Of a stretch of 64,000 bases of DNA, positions 57,016 to 64,000 are shown one piece after another. A program made the position numbers and the translations under genes. A model generated the notes under the pieces. That model was not told the DNA's origin. It saw only the letters and a list, made by a program, of their open reading frames with translations, and ran no database searches. Position 1 is the first letter of the stretch. The number at the start of each line of letters is the position of its first letter. The DNA is from Desmonostoc muscorum FACHB-395 (lineage in GTDB: Bacteria; Cyanobacteriota; Cyanobacteriia; Cyanobacteriales; Nostocaceae), in the NCBI RefSeq assembly GCF_014698035.1, contig NZ_JACJSF010000024.1, forward strand, positions 33,594-97,593. Reading direction: 5' to 3'.

Positions 57016-57288
57016 TACTTGTTGGATTTGGGGGAAAGGTTTTGTATTTTACCTTTCCCCTTTTCCGACAAGAGTGCAAAAAGCACTTTTGCAAGAAGTG
57101 GAATCGATGGGATCAGAAAATCGGGCACAGATAGCGATCGCTATCTGCTACAAAAAGGATTAAATATTCGCTGCAAGAATCAAGATTTGGGAGTAGTCAA
57201 AGCCAAAAAATCCCTTTACCTCAATCTCTGACTGATGGGGCGGATCTGGGAACACTAAATGCTAAGGTCTTAAAAATTCAAAAGAATT

Positions 57289-60200
57289 ATGATTAGCAGT
57301 GTAGTTACCATTCCCGGCTATCAAGTCAGCGAAGAACTCTACAACGGTTCTAGAACCCTAGTTTATCGAGCAGTTCGAGAGAGTGACCAACAGCCTGTAG
57401 TCATCAAGCTGCTGAAAAATCCTTATCCCAGTTTTTCTGAACTAGTACAGTTTCGCAACCAATACGTGATCGCTAAAAATCTCAACTCACCCTTGATCGT
57501 CCAAACTTACAGCCTGGAACCTTACCAGAATGGTTATGCGCTCGTAATGGAAGACTTTGGGGGAATTTCTCTGAAAACGGAGATGGGCGCAAAGCAACAT
57601 TCACTTAGGGAGTTTTTGCCCCTGGCTATATCTCTGTGTGAGACGTTAGATATTCTAATTCGCAATCGCATTATTCATAAAGATATTAAACCTGCCAATA
57701 TTCTGATTAATCCAGAAACAAAACAAGTTAAATTAATCGATTTTAGTATTGCATCTCTACTGCCAAGAGAAACTCAAACTTTAATCAGTCCCAACGTATT
57801 AGAAGGAACACTTGCTTATATTTCCCCAGAACAAACTGGACGAATGAATCGGGGAATTGACTATCGCACAGATTTTTATTCTTTGGGTGTAACTTTTTAC
57901 GAACTACTGACAGGGGAATTACCATTTCAATCAGAAGATGCGATGGAATTAGTACATTGTCATATTGCGAAAGTGCCGCCTTTCTTGCATCAGATAAATC
58001 CAAAAATTCCATCTGTACTAGCAGAAATTATCAAAAAATTGATGGCGAAAAATGCAGAAGAACGCTATCAGAGTGCATTGGGACTGAAGTATGATTTAGA
58101 AAAGTGCTTGGTTCAATTGAAAGAAACAGGCAAAATTGAGACTTTTCCAATTGCCCAACGGGATGTGTGCGATCGCTTTATTATCCCCGATAAACTCTAT
58201 GGCAGAGAAGCAGAAATAGAAACCCTACTCAACGCATTTGAGCGCGTCAGTAAAGGGACAACCGAAATGATGCTAGTAGCAGGCTTCTCTGGAATTGGGA
58301 AAACTGCGGTTGTCAACGAAGTTCATAAACCTATTGTTGGGAAACGTGGTTATTTTATCAAAGGCAAATATGACCAATTTAATCGCAATATTCCCTTGAG
58401 TGCCTTTGTGCAAGCCTTCCGGGATTTAATGGGGCAATTATTGAGTGAAACCGATACCCATTTACAACAGTGGCAGGATAAAATCATCACAGCTTTGGGT
58501 GAAAATGCTCAAGTTATTATTGAGGTCATCCCAGAACTAAAACGAATTATTGGTTCTCAACTTTTAGCTACAGAACTATCTGGGATGGCGGCTCAAAACC
58601 GCTTCAATCTGCTGTTTGTGAAATTTATTCAAGTTTTCACTACACCAGAACATCCCTTAGTGATGTTTTTGGATGACTTGCAGTGGGCAGATTCAGCATC
58701 ACTAAAGCTGATACAGTTGCTGATGGATGAATCCCAGAAGGGCTACCTGTTACTGCTTGGGGCATACCGAGATAATGAGGTCTTCCCCGCACATCCCCTA
58801 ATGTTGAGATTAGATGAGATAGGCAATGCTGGAGCTAAAATTAACAAAATCACACTCAGTCCACTGGGGCAAGTAAGTGTGAATCAATTGCTAGCAGATA
58901 CCCTCAATTGTCAACCGGAAGTAGCACAACCATTGATGCAATTGGTGTATCAAAAAACTAAAGGAAATCCCTTTTTCACCACTCAGTTTCTGAAGGCACT
59001 GCATAAGGATAATTACATTCAATTTAATTCTCAAATTGGGCATTGGCAGTGTGATATTGCCCAAGTTAAGCAACTAGCGCTAACAGATGATGTGGTGGAG
59101 TTTATGACACAACGGTTGCAGAAACTAACACCAGCAACTCAGGAAGTTTTGAAACTGGCGGCTTGTATTGGTAATCAATTTGATTTGCACATATTGGCAA
59201 TTGTTTATCAACAATCCCAAACCGAAACCGCCGCCGCATTATGGGAAGCATTAGAGTTCGGCTTGATTTTGCCAACTAGCGAAGTTTATAAGTTTTATGC
59301 AGGGCACGAAAATCAAGCAACTAATCAAGAAATCGCTCATTCTGTAACATATAAATTTCTGCACGATCGTGTCCAACAAGCCGCATACTCACTGATTCCT
59401 GAAGATCATAAACAGACAACCCATGTTAAAATCGGTCGCCTGTTGTGGCAAAATACCCCGGAAGCTGAACTAGAAAATCAGATTTTTGCGATCGCTAATC
59501 AGTTAAATATTGGGCTTGAACATTTCCATCAACCTACAGAACGCCATGAACTCGCACAGTTAAATCTCATGGCTGGAAAAAAGGCAAAAGCTTCAACTGC
59601 ATACAGTTCAGCAATTGCTTATCTGAAAACAGGTATCCAGTTACTACCATTTAACCCTTGGGAATCTGATTACAATCTGACCTTAAGCTTGTATAGCGAA
59701 GCCACCGAAACCAGTTTTCTATGTGGCGAAATTGAGGCAATGGAAGATTTCGCCCAGGAAATTTTACAACACGCAAAAGCGATCGCTGATACAGCTAAAG
59801 TTTATGAGGTAAAAATTGAAGCTTACATAGCACAGGGAAAATTTTTACTCGCTATCGATACAGGTATGCAATTTTTGCAATCGCTGGGCATTGAGTTCCC
59901 CCAAGAACCAACGGATGAGGATTTTGTTCTGGCTTTGCAAGAAACTGAAGCTAGCTTAAGTGGCAAAACAGTTGCTGAATTGGTTGATTTGCCAGAGATG
60001 CAGAATCCAGAATTACGTGCAGCCTTGCGTGTTTTAGTTAAAGTCACAACTCCTGCTTATATGGCAAAACCTGAACTTCATCGTTTGGTGGTGCTGAAGA
60101 AAGTTGCTCTTTCTGTAAAATACGGAAATACTTCCGCTTCTGCCTTCGCTTACTCAGGGTATGGACTCATGCTTTGCGGTCAACCAGGCAGTATCTCAAG

Positions 60201-62694
60201 AGGTTATGAATTTGGGAAGTTAGCCTTGCAACTGCTGTCTAAGTTTCAAGATCGGGAACACGAAGCAAGAGTTCTCGTAGTCGTTCATCTTTGTGTCGCC
60301 CATTGGAAAGAGCCTGTAACAGCAATGCTCCAGCCATTACTACAAGCTTATACCAGTGGGTTAGATAGTGGAGATTTGGTTTATGCTAGTTACGCTGCCC
60401 ACCTTTATTGCTTCCAAGCTTACATTGCTGGTCAAGAATTAACCAAATTAGCTGATGAATTAGCGATTTATGGGGCAGCAATAGAAAAAATTAACCAAAA
60501 ACACACACTCAATTACAACAATATTTACTACCAAGTAGTCTTGAATTTAATCGAGTCAAAAACTACTCCTTGGGAATTAGTTGGCGCAGCCTACGATGAA
60601 AGGTCAATGGTGACTTTACATGAGCAAAGTAATGATGGCGCTGCTTTGTGGCATTTCTTTGTCAACAAATTGATGCTTTCTTATCTGTTTCAAGCATTGG
60701 ATTTGGCAGTGGAATATGCTGCCAAAGCCAAACAATATTCCGGTTCAGGATATGCTACGGTGAATCTTCCAATATTGAACTTTTATGATTCGCTGCTGCA
60801 ACTGGCTTTATTTCCGACATCGCCAGCCGAAGAACAACAGAGAATTTTACAGCAGGTAGAAGAAAATCAGGACACGATGCAACAGTGGGCAAATTATGCA
60901 CCCATGAATCATCTGCATCGATTCCAGTTGGTGGAGGCAGAAAAGTATCGGATACTGGCACAAAAAACCGCAGCAATGGAATTTTACGACCTTGCCATTG
61001 CTGGAGCAAAAGAAAATGGCTACATCCAAGAAGCAGCACTTAGCAATGAACTGGCTGCCAAATTCTACCTCGACTGGGGCAAAGAAAAAGTTGCCCAAGC
61101 ATACATCGAACAAGCTTACTACTCCTATGCCCGTTGGGGTGCAAAAGCCAAACTAGAAAATTTAGAACGACGTTATCCAGAACTTCTGCGAGTGATTGTG
61201 CAACAGAAAAACCTCAAATTCAACTCGCAAGAAACACTATGTAATACTGTCATATCCAGTACCTCTAATCATTCCTCAACCCTGATATCAAGTTCATCTA
61301 GCAGCGTCAATTCAGTGCTGGACTTTGGATCTGTTTTTAAAGCCTCCCAAGCAATCTCTACCGCAATTCACTTAGATCAATTAATCCAGACGCTAACTCA
61401 GATTATTCTCGAAAATGCTGGTGCCGATCGGTGTGCGTTAATTCTCTTTCAAGATGGGTCATGGCAAGTGCGGGCGATCGCTACCTTAGAAGGTACTATG
61501 CTGCAAACAGCACCTTTAGATAATCATCCTAGTGTTCCAGTCAAACTGATCCAGTATGTAAAAAACACTCTAGAAACAGTTGTAATTGACGATCTCAAAA
61601 CCCATCTGCCTAGTGTGATTGGGGAATATATGCGCCAGCATCAACCCAAAAGTGCGCTGTGTATGCCAATTCGCAACCAAGGGCAGTTACTGGGGATTTT
61701 ATATTTAGAAAATCAGTTAACAATGGGTGCATTTGTGGGCGATCGCCTAGATGTACTCCAATTATTAACCACTCAAGCGGCGATTTCCCTCGAAAATGCC
61801 CTACTCTACAATACTCTAGAGCAAAAAGTAGAGCAGCGTACCCAAGAACTCTACAGCAAAAATCAGCAATTGTCGCATACTCTCCAGGAATTACAACAAA
61901 CCCAAGCCCAATTGATTCATGCTGAAAAAATGTCGAGTTTAGGGCAAATGGTTGCTGGCATTGCCCATGAAATTAATAACCCAGTCAACTTTATCGCCGG
62001 CAATATTAGCCATTTAAAAAATTATTTCCAGGACTTGCTAAGTGGTATTAGGCTCTATCAACATCAATATCCACAACCTACTACTGAAATTCAAACTTAT
62101 TTCCAGGAAAAGGATTTAGATTACACAATCAAAGACGTACCAAATCTAATAGATTCAATAGAACAGGGTAGTCAACGCATTCAAAATATTGTCTTATCTC
62201 TGCGAAATTTTGTCCGCCTTGATGAAGCAGATATCAAAGCCGTAAATATTCATGAGGGAATTGAGAATACTTTGTTAATTCTGCAACATCGACTCACTAA
62301 AATTGCCATCATTAAAAACTATACCGATCTTCCAAAAGTGAGTTGTCACGCCAAACAAATCAATCAGGTAATCATTAATGTCTTGAATAACGCTATTGAT
62401 GCCTTAAATGAAGCAAAAATCACAACTCCTACTATTACAATTCGTACCGAACTGAGCAATTCTCTAACCAAGAGTGTGAGCATTTGCATTGCCGATAATG
62501 GAACTGGAATTTCTGATGAAATGCAAAAACAAGTATTTGACCCCTTCTTTACAACAAAAACTGTCGGTAAAGGAACGGGATTAGGACTAACCGTAGCTTA
62601 CTCTATTATGTCAACTCATGGCGGACAAATTAACGTCCTTTCTAAGTTAGGACAGGGGACAGAATTTGAGATTATTTTACCTGTCCAAGAATAA
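57289..62694 (+). CDS. Giant Ser/Thr kinase - ATPase - GAF - histidine kinase sensor protein
   Basis: The 1801-residue cytosolic protein has a Ser/Thr kinase (about 10-270; VVIKLLKNP, HKDIKPANIL near 130, DFS for DFG). A signalling ATPase follows (Walker A GFSGIGKTAV near 332, FLDDLQWADSAS near 460), then a long TPR-like region (about 640-1310) and a GAF domain (about 1355-1500). A coiled coil leads into a histidine kinase: His in GIAHEINNP near 1558, N box NNAIDALNEA, DNGTGIS and GKGTGLGLT. It is a paralogue of the protein at 1-3452 with long identical stretches in the kinase part. No response regulator is adjacent. It could sense a metabolic or small-molecule signal, but no link to the NRPS/PKS cluster beyond proximity can be shown. 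Confidence 0.93.
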   Translation: MISSVVTIPGYQVSEELYNGSRTLVYRAVRESDQQPVVIKLLKNPYPSFSELVQFRNQYVIAKNLNSPLIVQTYSLEPYQNGYALVMEDFGGISLKTEMGAKQHSLREFLPLAISLCETLDILIRNRIIHKDIKPANILINPETKQVKLIDFSIASLLPRETQTLISPNVLEGTLAYISPEQTGRMNRGIDYRTDFYSLGVTFYELLTGELPFQSEDAMELVHCHIAKVPPFLHQINPKIPSVLAEIIKKLMAKNAEERYQSALGLKYDLEKCLVQLKETGKIETFPIAQRDVCDRFIIPDKLYGREAEIETLLNAFERVSKGTTEMMLVAGFSGIGKTAVVNEVHKPIVGKRGYFIKGKYDQFNRNIPLSAFVQAFRDLMGQLLSETDTHLQQWQDKIITALGENAQVIIEVIPELKRIIGSQLLATELSGMAAQNRFNLLFVKFIQVFTTPEHPLVMFLDDLQWADSASLKLIQLLMDESQKGYLLLLGAYRDNEVFPAHPLMLRLDEIGNAGAKINKITLSPLGQVSVNQLLADTLNCQPEVAQPLMQLVYQKTKGNPFFTTQFLKALHKDNYIQFNSQIGHWQCDIAQVKQLALTDDVVEFMTQRLQKLTPATQEVLKLAACIGNQFDLHILAIVYQQSQTETAAALWEALEFGLILPTSEVYKFYAGHENQATNQEIAHSVTYKFLHDRVQQAAYSLIPEDHKQTTHVKIGRLLWQNTPEAELENQIFAIANQLNIGLEHFHQPTERHELAQLNLMAGKKAKASTAYSSAIAYLKTGIQLLPFNPWESDYNLTLSLYSEATETSFLCGEIEAMEDFAQEILQHAKAIADTAKVYEVKIEAYIAQGKFLLAIDTGMQFLQSLGIEFPQEPTDEDFVLALQETEASLSGKTVAELVDLPEMQNPELRAALRVLVKVTTPAYMAKPELHRLVVLKKVALSVKYGNTSASAFAYSGYGLMLCGQPGSISRGYEFGKLALQLLSKFQDREHEARVLVVVHLCVAHWKEPVTAMLQPLLQAYTSGLDSGDLVYASYAAHLYCFQAYIAGQELTKLADELAIYGAAIEKINQKHTLNYNNIYYQVVLNLIESKTTPWELVGAAYDERSMVTLHEQSNDGAALWHFFVNKLMLSYLFQALDLAVEYAAKAKQYSGSGYATVNLPILNFYDSLLQLALFPTSPAEEQQRILQQVEENQDTMQQWANYAPMNHLHRFQLVEAEKYRILAQKTAAMEFYDLAIAGAKENGYIQEAALSNELAAKFYLDWGKEKVAQAYIEQAYYSYARWGAKAKLENLERRYPELLRVIVQQKNLKFNSQETLCNTVISSTSNHSSTLISSSSSSVNSVLDFGSVFKASQAISTAIHLDQLIQTLTQIILENAGADRCALILFQDGSWQVRAIATLEGTMLQTAPLDNHPSVPVKLIQYVKNTLETVVIDDLKTHLPSVIGEYMRQHQPKSALCMPIRNQGQLLGILYLENQLTMGAFVGDRLDVLQLLTTQAAISLENALLYNTLEQKVEQRTQELYSKNQQLSHTLQELQQTQAQLIHAEKMSSLGQMVAGIAHEINNPVNFIAGNISHLKNYFQDLLSGIRLYQHQYPQPTTEIQTYFQEKDLDYTIKDVPNLIDSIEQGSQRIQNIVLSLRNFVRLDEADIKAVNIHEGIENTLLILQHRLTKIAIIKNYTDLPKVSCHAKQINQVIINVLNNAIDALNEAKITTPTITIRTELSNSLTKSVSICIADNGTGISDEMQKQVFDPFFTTKTVGKGTGLGLTVAYSIMSTHGGQINVLSKLGQGTEFEIILPVQE

Positions 62695-62911
62695 AGGTGG
62701 CAGACAATACGGTTCGGATAAGGGAGTTCCAGTTAAAAAATATCCAGGGTCAAAACGCTTGCCAGATAAGGAGGTGACGGATAGCGCTGACACAGCCATT
62801 CTAAGAATTTCATATTACCTCAGTGACTAATTTTCCCCTTTATACTCCATTGGGGATTCATGGCAAAGAATTCAAAAAGATAAAATTATAAAGAACTGTC
62901 AGAACGTAATC

Positions 62912-63592
62912 ATGTCAGCTATCCAAACAACTGTAGTTATTGCCATGACGGTCGATGGAAAGATTAGCTCCGTAGATCCTCAAGCAGGCGGTAATCCTGA
63001 TGCAGCCGATCAAGCACACGTAGAGTATGAAGTCTCACTTGCTGATCTAATCCTGGTAGGAGCAGGAACGATTCGGGCTGGAGACGTAATTTTTTCAATT
63101 CGCAATCCCGAATTATTAGCAGCGCGCGAGGCTCGGGGTCAGTCTCGCCAGCCTATTGTTTGTGTTGTCTCAGGTTCCCTTGACCTATCGCTGGACTCCC
63201 CTTTTTTGAGCGAGGACATTGAGCGATGGATATTTACGACACGGACTGGTTTGGAGCGCAGTTCTGATACAACAAGTTTGCAAAAACTGGCTGAATTAAT
63301 TGATTTGGGAGATACAGACCTGGACTGGAATCGAGCCTACAGCTTGATGGCAGAGCGCGGTATTCACAAGGTCGTTGCTTTAGGAGGAGGCTATTTAACA
63401 GCATCTCTAGTAAAGGCTGGGCGAATTGACGATTGGTGGTTGACAATCTGGCCCGTCATTTATGGAGGAAAGGACGCTCCCACCCCGGTGGAGGGAGAGG
63501 GTTTTATTTCCACTGCTGCTCCTCATCTGGAACTCATCGAAACTCGTCAAGTTGGAAGTGAGTTGTTTTTACACTACCAGACGATCAAGTAA
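62912..63592 (+). CDS. RibD C-terminal-domain / dihydrofolate-reductase-like protein
   Basis: The 226-residue protein is a single RibD_C reductase fold: TVVIAMTVDGKISS at the N terminus, ILVGAGTIRAGDV near 47, PIVCVVSGSLDLSLD and VVALGGGYLTASLVKAGRIDDWWLTIWPVIYGGKDAP near 155-190. The deaminase half of bifunctional RibD is absent. Such free-standing domains bind NADPH and may act as 5-amino-6-ribosylamino-uracil phosphate reductase or a related pterin/flavin reductase; which one is not decidable here. It starts at an ATG 217 bp after the kinase gene, and the gap shows no other feature I can name. It appears unrelated to the biosynthetic cluster. Confidence 0.85.
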   Translation: MSAIQTTVVIAMTVDGKISSVDPQAGGNPDAADQAHVEYEVSLADLILVGAGTIRAGDVIFSIRNPELLAAREARGQSRQPIVCVVSGSLDLSLDSPFLSEDIERWIFTTRTGLERSSDTTSLQKLAELIDLGDTDLDWNRAYSLMAERGIHKVVALGGGYLTASLVKAGRIDDWWLTIWPVIYGGKDAPTPVEGEGFISTAAPHLELIETRQVGSELFLHYQTIK

Positions 63593-63653
63593 GAATGCGC
63601 TGTCATAATTAAGCTAACGCGCCTACATATTGCAATATTTTCCGTGTAGACCG

Positions 63654-63695
63654 TCATTTGTCATTTGTCATTTGTCATTTGTCATTTGTCATTTG
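63654..63695. repeat. Short tandem heptamer repeat (TCATTTG x6)
   Basis: Six uninterrupted copies of TCATTTG lie between the RibD_C gene and the psbA terminator. This is a short tandemly repeated repetitive (STRR) sequence of the type well known in heterocystous cyanobacteria. It shows no spacers and is not a CRISPR array. Confidence 0.9.
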
Positions 63696-63766
63696 TGTTT
63701 ACCAAGGACAAAGGACAACCTCACCAGTTGATGTGCAATCTTATTTGCGTAACAGCTTACAACTAA

Positions 63767-63797
63767 AAAGCGCCCTCCCGAAGTGGGAGAGCGCTTT
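63767..63797 (-). terminator. Rho-independent terminator of psbA
   Basis: The hairpin AAAGCGC-c-CTCCC / GGGAG-a-GCGCTTT has a 5-base loop and, read on the minus strand, is followed by a T run. It lies 33 bp after the psbA stop codon. Confidence 0.85.
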
Positions 63798-63829
63798 CTT
63801 ATTTAGCTAATAGAGTTAATGCTTGAGAA

Positions 63830-64000
63830 TTAACCGTTGATAGCAGGAGCAGAAAGAGCAACAGGAGCAGATTCAGCAGATGCCAAATCTAAGGGGAAGT
63901 TGTGAGCGTTACGCTCGTGCATTACTTCCATACCCAGGTTAGCGCGGTTGATTACATCAGCCCAAGTTGCAATCACACGACCTTCAGAGTCAATGATTGA
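63830..64000 (-). CDS. psbA: Photosystem II D1 protein (partial, C-terminal 56 residues)
   Basis: The minus strand from the window edge encodes [20 protein letters not shown] and continues through [20 protein letters not shown] to the stop at 63830, the highly conserved C terminus of D1. It includes the Mn/Cl-binding His and Glu residues of the [16 protein letters not shown] segment and the Ala of DLA that becomes the mature end after CtpA cleavage, followed by the short extension ending PAING. D1 is the reaction-centre subunit of photosystem II in the thylakoid membrane. Cyanobacteria usually carry several psbA copies; the part visible does not tell which form this is. Confidence 0.97.
   Translation of the reverse strand, partial: SIIDSEGRVIATWADVINRANLGMEVMHERNAHNFPLDLASAESAPVALSAPAING

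Noticed and set aside
56862..57231. Open frames of 88 (-) and 103 (+) codons after the acylase gene
   Set aside because: Both are translations of the palindromic element and neighbouring repeat DNA; no protein-like pattern or start signal is visible.
63654..63695. Possible CRISPR-like repeat array
   Set aside because: The heptamers are directly adjacent with no spacers; this is a tandem short repeat.

Overview
The window comes from a filamentous, Nostoc-like cyanobacterium. The evidence is the dense scatter of the GCGATCGC (HIP1) octamer, a photosystem II D1 gene (psbA) cut by the right edge, an AMIN-domain TonB receptor, giant Ser/Thr-kinase/histidine-kinase hybrids, and short palindromic and heptamer repeats of the Nostocales type.

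Layout. 1-3452 (-): N-terminal part of a giant kinase/ATPase sensor that runs off the left edge. 3721-9200 (-): an iron-acquisition group made of an MFS exporter, a PepSY membrane protein and a TonB-dependent siderophore receptor. 9201-10411: a long divergent intergenic region with a palindromic repeat element, a 28-bp inverted repeat and two stem-loops just upstream of the biosynthetic genes. 10412-56823 (+): one co-directional hybrid NRPS/PKS cluster of about 46 kb. 56848-57015: a MITE-like palindrome. 57289-62694 (+): a complete paralogue of the left-edge kinase. 62912-63592 (+): a RibD_C-type reductase. 63830-64000 (-): the 3' end of psbA.

How the cluster should work (inference from domain order). 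A FAAL-ACP-C protein loads a fatty acid. Three cassettes then share one logic: an active C domain, a SyrP/TauD-like non-heme Fe(II) beta-hydroxylase, and a protein that starts with a catalytically dead C-like 'interface' domain followed by A-PCP. In cassette 1 the hydroxylase is a separate gene, in cassette 2 it is fused to the C terminus of the preceding NRPS, and in cassette 3 both the C domain and the hydroxylase stand alone. The adenylation codes I read by eye are Asp (DLTKIGHVGK), Gly (DILQLGLIWK), Asp (DLTKIGHVGK), and two I cannot assign (DVENIGAIGK, DSASIAEVWK). Between cassettes 2 and 3 lie a malonyl KS-AT, an ACP-aminotransferase-C-A-PCP protein and a KS-AT-cMT-KR-ACP module. The chain ends in a reductase (TD) domain with a free-standing PLP aminotransferase directly downstream, so reductive release followed by amination is likely. 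Methyltransferases, a glycosyltransferase, an MbtH-like protein and an exported Ntn-hydrolase acylase provide tailoring.

Beta-hydroxyaspartate is a known Fe(III) ligand, and receptor, exporter and PepSY genes lie next door. My best overall hypothesis is therefore a lipopeptide siderophore of the beta-hydroxyaspartate class (cyanochelin-like), possibly glycosylated, C-terminally aminated and deacylated by the acylase. The product itself cannot be read from the sequence.
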